64,000 nt of DNA from Paraburkholderia fungorum (GTDB lineage Bacteria; Pseudomonadota; Gammaproteobacteria; Burkholderiales; Burkholderiaceae): the NCBI RefSeq assembly GCF_900099835.1, contig NZ_FNKP01000001.1, forward strand, positions 62,001 through 126,000, given 5' to 3'. How positions within the stretch are numbered: the stretch's first letter is position 1; every line of letters starts with the position of its first letter. The position numbers and the translations under genes are program-made. Below, in pieces: positions 30,458 to 39,294 of the stretch. The notes beneath the pieces were generated by a model that did not search any database, was not told the origin of the DNA, and saw nothing but the letters and a program-made list of their open reading frames with translations.

Positions 30458-30534
30458 CGTGTTCTCAGACTTTCATGCTTTTACGACCGCCGGTGTATCC
30501 GGCGCAATGCGATGCACGCGCCGGGTACACGCGC

Positions 30535-31959
30535 TTAGTAGCGATAGTGGTTCGGCTTGAACGGACCGTTCTTGTCGACGCCGATGTAGCCCGCCTGCTC
30601 GTCCGACAGCACGGTCAGGTTCGCGCCGATGCGCGCCAGATGCAGGCGTGCAACCTTCTCGTCCAGATGCTTCGGCAGCACGTACACCTTGTTCTCGTAC
30701 TTGTCGCCTTGCGTGAACAGTTCGATCTGCGCGAGCGTCTGGTTCGTGAACGAGTTCGACATCACGAACGACGGGTGGCCCGTTGCACAACCCAGGTTCA
30801 CCAGACGGCCTTCGGCCAGCAGGATCACGCGCTTGCCGTCCGGGAAAATGATGTGGTCGACTTGCGGCTTGATGTTGTCCCACTGGTACTTGCGGGTCGA
30901 CGCGATGTCGATTTCCGAATCGAAGTGACCGATGTTGCAGACAATCGCGTTGTGGCGCATTGCTGCCATGTGGTCGTGGCCGATCACGTGGAAGTTGCCG
31001 GTGGCCGTCACGAAGATGTCGGCCTTGTCGGCGGCGTATTCCATCGTCACGACGCGGTAGCCTTCCATCGCGGCCTGCAGTGCGCAGATCGGATCGATTT
31101 CGGTGACCCACACGGTGGCACCCAGACCGCGCAGCGATTGCGCGCAGCCCTTGCCCACGTCGCCGTAACCTGCGACCACCGCGATCTTGCCCGCGATCAT
31201 CACGTCGGTGGCGCGCTTGATACCGTCGACCAGCGACTCACGGCAACCGTACAGGTTGTCGAACTTCGACTTGGTGACCGAGTCGTTGACGTTGATCGCC
31301 GGGAACGGCAGGCGGCCTTCCTTTTCCATCTGATACAGACGGTGCACGCCGGTCGTGGTTTCTTCGGTCACGCCCTGAATGTGCGACAGACGCGTCGAGT
31401 ACCACGTCGGATCGGCGTCGAGGTGCGAGGCGATCGACTTGTACAGCGCGACTTCTTCTTCGTTGGTCGGCTTCGAGATGACCGAGCGGTCTTTCTCGGC
31501 CTTCGCGCCGAGGATCAGCAGCAACGTGGCGTCGCCGCCATCGTCGAGGATCATGTTGGCGAATTCGCCGTTCGGCCATTCGAAAATGCGGTGCGAGAAT
31601 TCCCAGTATTCGTCGAGCGATTCGCCCTTGAACGCGAACACCGGCACGCCAGCCTGAGCGATGGCCGCAGCAGCGTGATCCTGCGTCGAGAAAATGTTGC
31701 ACGATGCCCAGCGGACGTCGGCGCCGAGCGCGGTCAGCGTCTCGATCAGCACGCCGGTCTGGATCGTCATGTGCAGCGAACCGGCAATGCGCGCGCCCTT
31801 CAGCGGCTGCTGCGCCTTGTACTCTTCGCGCGTTTGCACGAGGCCGGGCATTTCCGTCTCGGCAATGTTGAGTTCCTTGCGGCCCCAGTCGGCAAGCGAC
31901 ATGTCGGCAACGAGGTAATCCTGGGAATTTTTGGAATCGATAACTGCGGCGTTCATCAC
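30535..31959 (-). CDS. ahcY: Adenosylhomocysteinase (SAH hydrolase)
   Basis: AhcY cleaves S-adenosylhomocysteine to homocysteine and adenosine, using bound NAD, and so relieves product inhibition of methyltransferases (474 aa). It shows [29 protein letters not shown], the NAD site [28 protein letters not shown] and the canonical C-terminus KPNHYRY. The start [18 protein letters not shown] has a strong GGAGGG site. An SAH riboswitch lies in the leader. Downstream are a 4-TM protein and metF. Confidence 0.98.
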   Translation of the reverse strand: MMNAAVIDSKNSQDYLVADMSLADWGRKELNIAETEMPGLVQTREEYKAQQPLKGARIAGSLHMTIQTGVLIETLTALGADVRWASCNIFSTQDHAAAAIAQAGVPVFAFKGESLDEYWEFSHRIFEWPNGEFANMILDDGGDATLLLILGAKAEKDRSVISKPTNEEEVALYKSIASHLDADPTWYSTRLSHIQGVTEETTTGVHRLYQMEKEGRLPFPAINVNDSVTKSKFDNLYGCRESLVDGIKRATDVMIAGKIAVVAGYGDVGKGCAQSLRGLGATVWVTEIDPICALQAAMEGYRVVTMEYAADKADIFVTATGNFHVIGHDHMAAMRHNAIVCNIGHFDSEIDIASTRKYQWDNIKPQVDHIIFPDGKRVILLAEGRLVNLGCATGHPSFVMSNSFTNQTLAQIELFTQGDKYENKVYVLPKHLDEKVARLHLARIGANLTVLSDEQAGYIGVDKNGPFKPNHYRY

Positions 31960-31992
31960 GCCCTCCTTTCTAAATAGTGACTAGAAATTTGA

Positions 31993-32122
31993 CGTGAGCG
32001 CGGTTCGATGCGGTGGATAAGAAAGCGCAATGCGCATTCATGGCCCTCCGATTGAAGCCTTCGAGCCTGGCGGGCGGCCGGCGAATGTTGACTCGCGGTA
32101 CCCGTCGCAACGCTCCTCGAAG
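31993..32122 (-). promoter_or_regulatory. SAH riboswitch in the ahcY leader
   Basis: On the minus strand, P1 is CTTCGAG (32116-32122) paired with CTCGAAG (32059-32065). Inside it are the conserved GAGGAGCGTTGC on the 5' side and GCCAGGCTCG on the 3' side. A downstream CGCTC (31996-32000, in CCGCGCTCACG) complements GAGCG for the pseudoknot. These are the conserved elements of the SAH aptamer known from ahcY leaders in betaproteobacteria. High SAH is known to switch such genes on. A small TTTCTA/TAGAAA hairpin (31967-31987) sits against the ahcY ribosome-binding site and may be part of the expression platform. Confidence 0.92.
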
Positions 32123-32132
32123 ACGAACGGCG

Positions 32133-32141
32133 ATTGTAGCA
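32133..32141 (-). promoter_or_regulatory. Extended -10 promoter of ahcY
   Basis: On the minus strand TGCTACAAT (32133-32141) is an extended -10 element (TG-N-TACAAT). No good -35 is visible, which fits the extended -10 class. The start would fall near 32126, just before the first riboswitch stem, so the aptamer forms from the very 5' end of the RNA. Confidence 0.6.
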
Positions 32142-32177
32142 AATCGAGATAACTTCCGGGCGTCAGGATTGGATTTT

Positions 32178-32197
32178 GGGGACGGTTCCGCGTCCCC
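32178..32197. terminator. Hairpin after the glycosyltransferase
   Basis: GGGGACG (32178-32184) and CGTCCCC (32191-32197) form a 7-bp stem with a 6-base loop, between the glycosyltransferase stop and the ahcY promoter. On the minus strand it is followed by AAAATCC, not a T-run, so termination there would be non-canonical. Confidence 0.4.
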
Positions 32198-32208
32198 GTT
32201 GCGCGCGT

Positions 32209-32967
32209 CTAACTGACATGCGCCGCGCGTAATTGCATGAAGCCTGCGCGCGCGGTGTCGAGGAATTGCTGCGAGAGCCGGAACGCTTCTTCGACATCGG
32301 CGGGATCGGGCGTTTGCAGGCCGAGCGCAATGCGAAAGTAACGTTCGGCGTGGATGCCCGCGTGGTAATGCATGCGCACGCGTTTCGCATCGTCGAGACG
32401 CGGATTGCCGAAAAGCTCGCGCAAGGTCCACGAAAACGCGCCGTCTTCTCCGCCGATCCGGCGAAAACCTTCGTCCATCGGAAAGCCGCCGAGCGCCGCA
32501 AAAACCGCCCGCCGGATGATCAGGCTGCTCGGCACCGTATTGCTGAGCGTGGCCGCGTGCGCCGCGAAGTCGGGATGCGCGGTGAGATCGGCGGGAAAAT
32601 CCGTGTAATCGACATCGAGCCGCACGGACACCGCGCCGGGGTTACCGGTGAGGAACATGCTTGCGGCGGTGAGTGCACCGGGCAGATATTCGTCGTCGGC
32701 GTCGAGAAATGCGATTACTCCGTGCGACGCATTTAGCGCACCCCAGTTGCGCGCCCGCGCCGGGCCACCGTTCTGCGGCATGCGCAGCAGGTTCACGCGC
32801 GGATCGCGGCGGCTGAACTGGATGGCGATGTTACTGGAGCGATCGGTCGAGCCGTCGTCCACGACCAGAATCTGCGCGGCTTCCGGCTGGATCAGGCAAC
32901 TTTCGAGCGCACGCCCGAGGGTCGCCGCGCCGTTGTAACAGGGGATGAGGATCGTGATCGGCGTCAT
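32209..32967 (-). CDS. GT2 family glycosyltransferase
   Basis: This 252-aa GT-A fold enzyme has the N-terminal TILIPCYNGAATLGRALES, VVDDGSTDRSS and FLDADDEYLPGAL (the DxD region), all standard for family 2. The acceptor-side EDGAFSWTLRELFG block contains the ED catalytic pair. The sugar donor and acceptor are unknown. It stands alone, with no other polysaccharide genes beside it, upstream of the ahcY promoter on the same strand. The C-terminal 40 residues are helical and not family-specific. Confidence 0.85.
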   Translation of the reverse strand: MTPITILIPCYNGAATLGRALESCLIQPEAAQILVVDDGSTDRSSNIAIQFSRRDPRVNLLRMPQNGGPARARNWGALNASHGVIAFLDADDEYLPGALTAASMFLTGNPGAVSVRLDVDYTDFPADLTAHPDFAAHAATLSNTVPSSLIIRRAVFAALGGFPMDEGFRRIGGEDGAFSWTLRELFGNPRLDDAKRVRMHYHAGIHAERYFRIALGLQTPDPADVEEAFRLSQQFLDTARAGFMQLRAAHVS

Positions 32968-33089
32968 GGATCGAACCGTGCCGCGCGGCAGGCCGTTGTT
33001 GGTGGAAGGCTGGCGATGGTATCCGGCTTCCGGCCTGGCTCATCCCGAAATCCAATGCGCTGAGCGGCGCGGTTGCTGACAAGGCAGCT

Positions 33090-33821
33090 TCAGATCGGCA
33101 GCAACCCCAGCATCGGCGCGAGCAATACCATCACGACGCCGGCGATCATCATCGTCAGGCTGGCGACCACACCCTCTTCGCTACCCAATTCCCGCGCCTT
33201 CGCGGTGCCCACACCATGCGCAGCCGCGCCGAACAACGCGCCGCGAGCGAGCCGCGTGCGCAACGGCACGAGACCTAGCACGAGTTCGCCGAACAGCATC
33301 CCGCAGACGCCGGTCGCGATCACGAACAACGCGGTGAGGTCCTTCGGCGCATGAATCTTGTCGGAGACGGCAAGCGCAAACGGTGTCGATACGGAACGAG
33401 TCATCAGACTGCGTTGCAATTCCGGCGACAAATGCAGAAGCTTCGCCAGCATCAACGAGCCACCGACACCGACCAGTATCCCGACCGTCACCCCGACGGT
33501 CAGCGAAATCCAATGCCGTTTCAGCAACTCGCGATATTCATAAATCGGCACGGCGAACGCGACGGTGGCGGGTCCGAGCAGCCACATCAGCCAGCGGGTG
33601 TCCTCGAAATAGACGGGATACGGAATGTGCGCGACCAGCACGATGGCCGCGAGCACCGCAGGCACGGCCACGAGCGGCGTGAGCCAGAGCGTCTTGAAGC
33701 GCGCGTACAGCGCCTTCGACGCGAAGTACAGCACGACGGTCAGCACCAGGCAGCCGGCCGCGATCAGACGCGAGGCGTCGTCGGCAAAGAGGGATGAAAT
33801 TGACGCGTAGAGCGGGCTCAT
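33090..33821 (-). CDS. lrgB: LrgB/CidB-type membrane protein
   Basis: This 243-aa polytopic protein has about seven hydrophobic segments. It carries the family blocks FLGPATVAFAVPIYEYR (here LLGPATVAFAVPIY), SVSTPFALAVSDKI, ATGVCGMLFGE and AAHGVGTAKARELGSEEGVVASL. LrgAB/CidAB are holin/antiholin-like pairs linked in Gram-positives to autolysis and overflow metabolism or pyruvate uptake; in proteobacteria the role is less clear. It lies 36 bases after lrgA. Confidence 0.9.
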   Translation of the reverse strand: MSPLYASISSLFADDASRLIAAGCLVLTVVLYFASKALYARFKTLWLTPLVAVPAVLAAIVLVAHIPYPVYFEDTRWLMWLLGPATVAFAVPIYEYRELLKRHWISLTVGVTVGILVGVGGSLMLAKLLHLSPELQRSLMTRSVSTPFALAVSDKIHAPKDLTALFVIATGVCGMLFGELVLGLVPLRTRLARGALFGAAAHGVGTAKARELGSEEGVVASLTMMIAGVVMVLLAPMLGLLPI

Positions 33822-33857
33822 GGACAGGCTTCCGGCAAAAATGATGCGTGCGGAAAT

Positions 33858-34334
33858 TCAGATCCGCGAAGCCTGCCGCGCGATCAGCGCGCGGCGCAGC
33901 GCAAGACGACGCTCCAGCCGCGCGGCCTGTTCGACCGCGAAAGCCACCGCGACCATCACCATCAGCGTCCCCGCGACGACCACCAGCGCCAGCCGCCAGC
34001 CGTCCTCGCGGAACAGGCCGCCGTATTGCACCGCCGCGACCGCCGCCGGAATGAAGAACAGCAGCATGTCGGACAGCAGCCAGTCGGCACCCGCCTTGAT
34101 CCAGCGCGGCGCGATGCCGCCGCAAAACAGCAAGGCGAGCAACACGAGCAATCCGACCACGCCGCCGGGAACCGGCAAATGTAAGGTGCGGACGACGAAA
34201 TCGGCAGCGAGCCAGAGGCCAGCTATCGCCGCGCTCTGCACTGCAATCCGGGCGATCCGGCCAACCCGCGCGACACCACCGGCCGGGCCGGGTCGGGCAT
34301 CAGCGGCAGACGGAGCGAGAACGGGCGAGGCCAT
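33858..34334 (-). CDS. lrgA: LrgA/CidA-type membrane protein
   Basis: This 158-aa protein has four hydrophobic segments. The family motif appears as LHLPVPGGVVGLLVLLALL and AGADWLLSDMLLFFIPAAVA. It has a roughly 30-residue Ala/Pro-rich cytoplasmic N-terminus and a basic C-terminal tail. It is the first gene of lrgAB and is divergent from a LysR regulator. A TATACT -10 on the minus strand (34367-34372) would serve it. Confidence 0.88.
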   Translation of the reverse strand: MASPVLAPSAADARPGPAGGVARVGRIARIAVQSAAIAGLWLAADFVVRTLHLPVPGGVVGLLVLLALLFCGGIAPRWIKAGADWLLSDMLLFFIPAAVAAVQYGGLFREDGWRLALVVVAGTLMVMVAVAFAVEQAARLERRLALRRALIARQASRI

Positions 34335-34418
34335 GGCAATCCCTGGATGGACTTCGGAAAAAAGTCAGTATAGGTTGCACTGCATCATAAATATAATGAC
34401 TTACAATCATCGAAATTA

Positions 34419-34431
34419 TTCCAAATTGGAA
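34419..34431. promoter_or_regulatory. LysR-type operator between lrgA and its regulator
   Basis: TTCCAAATTGGAA is a perfect 6+1+6 palindrome of the form T-N11-A, the LysR-type box. It lies 18 bases before the regulator's start and about 47 bases upstream of the lrgA -10 (TATACT, 34367-34372, minus strand). That position suits both autoregulation and activation of lrgAB. The surrounding 34385-34435 is AT-rich. Confidence 0.65.
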
Positions 34432-34448
34432 TTTCGGAGCCCGAGATC

Positions 34449-35411
34449 GTGGAACTACGTGCGTTGCGATACTTCGTCGAAGTGGTTCGTCAGCAAAGCT
34501 TCACCGTCGCCGCCGAGCAGATGTTCGTCACGCAGCCGACCATCAGCAAGATGGTGAAGTCGCTGGAAGACGAAATCGGCTCGCCGCTGCTGCTGCGCGA
34601 CGGGCGTCAGATGGTGCTGACCGATGCCGGCCGCATCGTTTATCAGCGCGGACAGGACGTGCTCGCGGCGCATGCGCGATTGCAGGCCGAACTGAACGAT
34701 CTCGGCACGCTCGAGGGTGGCGAACTCACCATCGGAATCCCGCCGATGGGCGGGGCGCTGTTCACGCCGGCCATCGCGGCGTTCCGTCAGCGGTATCCAA
34801 AAATCGAACTGAAGCTGTTCGAGCAGGGTTCGCGCGCGATCGAAACAGCGTTGATCAACGGGGAACTGGAACTCGGCGGAGTGCTGCAACCGGTCGACCC
34901 GGAAAACATCGAAGTACTGCCGATGACGCGTCAACTTCTTTGGCTCGTCTCGCGCACGGGTTCGCAGTGGGACGCGCTGCACGAGGTGCCGCTCGCGCAA
35001 CTGGCGAACGAGCCGTTCGTGTTCTACGGCGAGAGTCTCGCGCTGAACGACGTGGTGCTGAATGCGTGCCGCGCGGCGGGCTTTGCACCGACGATCGTCG
35101 GGCGCAGCGGACATTGGGATTTCATGGCGGCGCTGGTGCTGGCCGGAGTCGGCATTGCATTGCTGCCCGCGCCTTATTGCCGACGGCTCGATCCCGCGCA
35201 ATTCACGTGCTTGCCGGTCGTCGAACCGGAGATTCCATGGGAAATGGCGATTGGCTGGCGCCGCAACGGTTATCTGTCGCATGCGGCGCGCGCGTGGCTC
35301 GAGGTGGCCCGCGAAACGCTGCCCGGCCAGGCGGGCGATGAATTCATGCTCGGCCCGGGAATCGGGATGACGAGTATCGCAGCGGCACCGCCAACGCCGT
35401 CAGCCGAATGA
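34449..35411 (+). CDS. LysR-family regulator (CidR-like)
   Basis: This 320-aa regulator has an N-terminal HTH (ELRALRYFVEVVRQQSFTVAAEQMF, then VTQPTISKMVKSLEDEIG) and a C-terminal substrate-binding domain (LTIGIPPMGG...). The start is GTG at 34449; CGGAG lies upstream at 34435. It is divergent from lrgAB, the same arrangement as cidR-cidAB, so control of lrgAB is likely. The effector is unknown; in Bacilli CidR responds to overflow metabolites such as acetate. Confidence 0.88.
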   Translation: MELRALRYFVEVVRQQSFTVAAEQMFVTQPTISKMVKSLEDEIGSPLLLRDGRQMVLTDAGRIVYQRGQDVLAAHARLQAELNDLGTLEGGELTIGIPPMGGALFTPAIAAFRQRYPKIELKLFEQGSRAIETALINGELELGGVLQPVDPENIEVLPMTRQLLWLVSRTGSQWDALHEVPLAQLANEPFVFYGESLALNDVVLNACRAAGFAPTIVGRSGHWDFMAALVLAGVGIALLPAPYCRRLDPAQFTCLPVVEPEIPWEMAIGWRRNGYLSHAARAWLEVARETLPGQAGDEFMLGPGIGMTSIAAAPPTPSAE

Positions 35412-35454
35412 CGAAACGCCGGTTCGCATCTGACGATGACTTGAGCCGGCTGAA

Positions 35455-35493
35455 TGACGGTCGCGCATCGAATTCGATGCTGCACGACCGTCA
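35455..35493. terminator. Convergent terminator-like compound inverted repeat
   Basis: An outer 9-bp stem pairs TGACGGTCG (35455-35463) with CGACCGTCA (35485-35493). Inside is a second palindrome, GCATCGAA/TTCGATGC (35465-35480). It sits between the convergent LysR and GMC genes and probably ends both transcripts, although no long T-run follows. Confidence 0.55.
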
Positions 35494-35499
35494 GTCAAT

Positions 35500-37158
35500 T
35501 CAAGCCGCCGACGCAGCCTTTACCTGCACGTCGTTCGAGACCGTTCTCAACGGTCCCTGCCCATCCCGCCGACTCGCTGCAATCAACTCGGCAGCACGTT
35601 CGCCGATCATCACCGTCGGCGCATTCGTGTTCCCGCCGATCAACGTCGGCATCACCGATGCATCGACGATCCGCAGCCCGGTCACGCCCCTCACCCGCAA
35701 TTGCGGATCGACGACCGAACGCACATCGCCGCCCATCCGGCAGGTCGCGACCGGGTGATAGATCGTATCGGCGTGTTCGGCGATGGTGCGGCGCAATTCC
35801 GCCTCCGATTGCCCCGAATGCGTGTACAACTCGCGCCCGCCGTGTACCGCGAGCGACGGCGAATCGAGAATGCGCCGCGCCATCTTCGCGCCGTCCACCA
35901 GCAGATCGAGATCGCGCGAATCGCTGAGAAAGCGTGGATCGATCAACGGCGCGGTGCGTGCATCGGGGCTGGCGAGCATGACGCTGCCACGACTGTGCGG
36001 CCGCAGCACGCAAACATGCAGCGAATAGCCGTGTCCCCAATGCATATGACGGTTGTGATCGTCGACGATGGCGGCGCAGAAATGCAGTTGCAGATCGGGC
36101 CGGTCGAGCGTCGGACTGCTCTTCAGAAAACCGCCCGCCTCGGCGACATTGCTCGACAGCATGCCGCGCCCCTCACGCATGAACGTGACGAACTGCGGCA
36201 GCATCCGCGCGATGCCGCGCAGCGAAAAGCCCGTCGGCTCGATCGATGAAACGCGCTTGTTGATCGTGAAATCGACGTGATCGATGAGGTTCTGGCCGAC
36301 CTCGGGCGCGTCGTGCAACACATTGATGCCGTGCGATTGGAGATGTGCGGCAGGCCCGATGCCCGAGCACATCAGCAGTTGCGGCGAGTTGAACGCGCCC
36401 GCCGCGAGCACCACCTCGGCGCGCGCTTCGAGCGTTTCGGTTTTGCCGCCCCGCACGATCTCGACGCCACTCGCGCGCTTGCCCTCGAAAGTCACGCGTA
36501 GCACAGTGGCGTCCGCGATCGTATGCAGGTTGGGACGTGCGCGGTCGTAGATATAGGCACGCGCGACGCTGCAACGGCGTCCGTCGCGCTGCGTCACCTG
36601 ATAAAAGCCGACGCCTTCCTGATCCGCGCCGTTGAAATCGCCATTCCGCTTGTAACCGGCTTCGAGCGCCGCCTTCACGAAACGCTTCGAAAACGGGTTC
36701 TGATAGCGCAGATCCGAAACGGTCAGCGGCCCGGCATCGCCGTGCCACGCGTCGGCACCGCGCTCGTTGCCTTCGGCGCGCCGGAAGTACGGCAGCACGT
36801 CCGACCACGACCACCCTTCGCAGCCCAGTCGTGCCCATTCGTCGTAATCGAGTGGATGGCCGCGCGTGTAGATCATCGCGTTGATCGCGCTCGATCCGCC
36901 GAAGCCGCGTCCACGCGGCTGATAGCCTTGCCGTCCGTCGAGCCCCGGTTGCGGAGTCGTCAGATAACCGTAATTGGTTTTGAGCTTTTGCGGCACGACG
37001 ACCGCGACGCCCACCGGCATGTTGACGAACAGATTGCGGTCCGTATGCGGACCGGCTTCGATCAGCGCGATCGTCGCGTCGGGGCAGCTATCCGCGAGAC
37101 GGCTCGCCAGCGAGCAACCGCCCGAGCCTGCACCGACGATGATGTAGTCGTATTGCAT
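35500..37158 (-). CDS. GMC-family FAD alcohol/choline dehydrogenase
   Basis: This is a 552-aa flavoprotein oxidoreductase. The FAD site YIIVGAGSGGCSLASRL is at the N-terminus. The GMC signature RGFGGSSAINAMIYTRGH (about residue 80) and the second signature region GAFNSPQLLMCSGIG are present. The C-terminal HPVATCRMGG has the catalytic His, and the protein ends with NTNAPTVMIGERAAELI. ATG 37158 has a near-perfect AAGGAGGAG site, better than the ATG 16 codons upstream. It resembles BetA/AlkJ-type enzymes; the alcohol substrate is not decidable. Confidence 0.9.
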   Translation of the reverse strand: MQYDYIIVGAGSGGCSLASRLADSCPDATIALIEAGPHTDRNLFVNMPVGVAVVVPQKLKTNYGYLTTPQPGLDGRQGYQPRGRGFGGSSAINAMIYTRGHPLDYDEWARLGCEGWSWSDVLPYFRRAEGNERGADAWHGDAGPLTVSDLRYQNPFSKRFVKAALEAGYKRNGDFNGADQEGVGFYQVTQRDGRRCSVARAYIYDRARPNLHTIADATVLRVTFEGKRASGVEIVRGGKTETLEARAEVVLAAGAFNSPQLLMCSGIGPAAHLQSHGINVLHDAPEVGQNLIDHVDFTINKRVSSIEPTGFSLRGIARMLPQFVTFMREGRGMLSSNVAEAGGFLKSSPTLDRPDLQLHFCAAIVDDHNRHMHWGHGYSLHVCVLRPHSRGSVMLASPDARTAPLIDPRFLSDSRDLDLLVDGAKMARRILDSPSLAVHGGRELYTHSGQSEAELRRTIAEHADTIYHPVATCRMGGDVRSVVDPQLRVRGVTGLRIVDASVMPTLIGGNTNAPTVMIGERAAELIAASRRDGQGPLRTVSNDVQVKAASAA

Positions 37159-37491
37159 CCGCTCCTCCTTGTGGGCCGCGTTGCTCGCGAGCCCTGTCTC
37201 GTGCACACTTGTCTACGTGTGTTTCAACGGCATTGTAGGGAGCGTTCAGGGGCTGAGGCGGGTTCGTGCCAGAGCGATTCCTCTAAACGCAAGCGCCCCC
37301 GCGACCCTATGATGAAAGACGCGCTCGCGGCGGCCAGGCGGCCTTTCGCGGCATTCAAACAGCGCACGGCACGCGTCGTCCTCATAGCGTGCGACGTGAC
37401 GCGCGGTAATGAAACAGCGCATATCTGGCGCATCAAAACACATCGTCGCGCGGCCCGGCAGCGGCGACCTCGCGGTGAACGGAGACAGCAG
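37159..37491. promoter_or_regulatory. Divergent intergenic region, GMC gene / aidB-like gene
   Basis: These 333 bases separate the divergent GMC and acyl-CoA dehydrogenase starts. The region should hold both promoters. I see no clear -10/-35 pair, no strong palindrome and no convincing gene; open frames here are extensions of flanking frames. GGAGA at 37481-37485 is the ribosome-binding site of the rightward gene. Confidence 0.4.
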
Positions 37492-39186
37492 ATGGAACGG
37501 CACAGCATCGGCCAGACGCACGAGGTGACAAACCAGGCTCCGCCGCTCGCGGACTACAACCTGTTTTCCTGCGACACCGCTCTGTTCGACGCACTCGAAC
37601 GCGACGGCGCCGGCTGGCATCGCAAGACGCTGCTGCGGCACGGCGCGTCGCTCAGCACGCCTGACACGCTCGCACTCGCCGAACTCGCCAATCGTCATTC
37701 GCCCGAACTGATCACGCATAGCCCGCGCGGCGAACGGATCGACGCGCTGGAGTTTCATCCCGCGTGGCATGAACTGCTTTCGCTGCAGCGCCGCGAAGGC
37801 TTGCAGGCGCTGCCTTTTTCCGATCCGCAAGCGGGTGCAATGGTCGCGCGTTGCGCCAGTTACTTTCTGCATGCGCAACTCGAATCCGGTTCGCTGTGTC
37901 CGCTGACCATGACGTTTGCGAGCATCCCCGTGCTGCAACGCGAACCCGCGCTGTTCGAGATGCTGCGCGACAAGCTTTATGCGCGCGAGCACGATCCGCG
38001 TGATATTCCGCTCGGGCAGAAGCGATCCGCGATGATCGGCATGGGTATGACGGAGAAACAGGGCGGCTCCGATGTGCGCAGCAATCAGACTCGCGCATAC
38101 CGAATCGCAGGCGGCGGACGCGGCGGCGAATACCGGCTCGTCGGGCACAAGTGGTTCTTCTCCGCGCCGCAATGCGACGCGCATCTCGTGCTCGCACGCA
38201 CCGACGACCACGAAGGCGTCTCATGCTTCTTCGTGCCGCGTTTCGCGCCGGACGGCAGCAAGAACGCGGTCCAGGTTCAGCGTCTGAAAGACAAGCTCGG
38301 CAATCGCTCGAACGCGAGCGGCGAAGTCGAATTTCTCGACGCGTTCGGCGTGATGATCGGCGACGAAGGGCGCGGCGTGCCGACCATCATCGAAATGGCG
38401 AATTACACGCGGCTCGATTGCGTGATCGGCAGCGCGGCGCTGATGCGCGCGGCGCTGGTGCAGGCAATCCACCACGCGCGGCATCGCAGCGCGTTCGGCC
38501 GCCGTCTCGTCGATCAACCGTTGATGCGCAATGTCCTCGCCGATCTGGCGCTCGAATCGGAAGCGGCGACGGTGCTGTTCATGCGCCTCGCACGCGCGTT
38601 CGAAGCGTCCGCTGCTGACGCGTCTTCGTCGAATGCCTCTCCGGTCGAGCGCGCCTGGCGGCGCATCGTTACGCCCGCATCGAAATATTGGGTCTGCAAG
38701 CGCGCGCTGGAGTTCACCGGCGAGGCGATGGAAGTCTGGGGCGGCAACGGTTATGTCGAAACCGGCCCGATGGCGCGCTTCTATCGTGAGGCGCCGGTCA
38801 ATTCGATCTGGGAAGGCTCGGGCAACGTAATGTGCCTCGACGTGCTGCGCGCGATGGAGCGCGAGCCCGAAGCCGCGCAGGCGCTGTTCGCGGCATGGCA
38901 CGCGGACGCGCAGGCGCATCCTGCGTTGAGCGCCGCGCTCGGCAGGCTGGTCGCCACGCTCAACGGTCCCGCCGACGCCCGCGAAAGTTCTTCGCGGCGC
39001 ATCGCCCAGCAGATCGTGCTGATCGCGCAGGGCACGCTGCTCGCGAAGCACGCGCCGACCGGAGTCGCCGACGCGTTTATCGCAACGCGTCTAGCTGATC
39101 ATTGCGGCGAAAGCGGTCGCGTGTACGGCACGTTACCGGCGACATTCGATCACGCGGCGATCGTCGAGCGGGCTTTTCCCGCGTGA
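37492..39186 (+). CDS. aidB: AidB-like acyl-CoA dehydrogenase
   Basis: This 564-aa FAD acyl-CoA dehydrogenase-fold protein strongly resembles AidB. Shared features are GMGMTEKQGGSDVRSN, VGHKWFFSAPQ, FFVPRF, RLKDKLGNRSNASGEVEF, the TRLDCVIGSAALMR segment and EVWGGNGYVE with NSIWEGSGNVMCLDVLRA. E. coli AidB belongs to the adaptive response to alkylation damage and binds DNA and FAD; its dehydrogenase activity is weak. No ada or alkA gene is nearby, so the role here may be metabolic. ATG 37492 follows GGAGA. The upstream-open frame is not used. Confidence 0.85.
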   Translation: MERHSIGQTHEVTNQAPPLADYNLFSCDTALFDALERDGAGWHRKTLLRHGASLSTPDTLALAELANRHSPELITHSPRGERIDALEFHPAWHELLSLQRREGLQALPFSDPQAGAMVARCASYFLHAQLESGSLCPLTMTFASIPVLQREPALFEMLRDKLYAREHDPRDIPLGQKRSAMIGMGMTEKQGGSDVRSNQTRAYRIAGGGRGGEYRLVGHKWFFSAPQCDAHLVLARTDDHEGVSCFFVPRFAPDGSKNAVQVQRLKDKLGNRSNASGEVEFLDAFGVMIGDEGRGVPTIIEMANYTRLDCVIGSAALMRAALVQAIHHARHRSAFGRRLVDQPLMRNVLADLALESEAATVLFMRLARAFEASAADASSSNASPVERAWRRIVTPASKYWVCKRALEFTGEAMEVWGGNGYVETGPMARFYREAPVNSIWEGSGNVMCLDVLRAMEREPEAAQALFAAWHADAQAHPALSAALGRLVATLNGPADARESSSRRIAQQIVLIAQGTLLAKHAPTGVADAFIATRLADHCGESGRVYGTLPATFDHAAIVERAFPA

Positions 39187-39294
39187 GCTTTTTCCAGGGC
39201 TCGCGCTAACGCCAATGCGTTTCGCCACACAACAATCACTAATCAGATAAGCGCGCCCGAACGCGCAACCTCATCCATCAGGGAGTGGACAGCC

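Noticed and set aside
33090..34334. Phage-type holin/antiholin system at lrgAB
   Set aside because: Sequence and divergent LysR match the chromosomal LrgAB/CidAB family; there is no lysin or phage context.
36523..37491. N-terminal extension of the AidB-like gene into the GMC gene
   Set aside because: The conserved protein begins at ATG 37492 with its own ribosome-binding site; the upstream part is antisense to the GMC gene and intergenic DNA.
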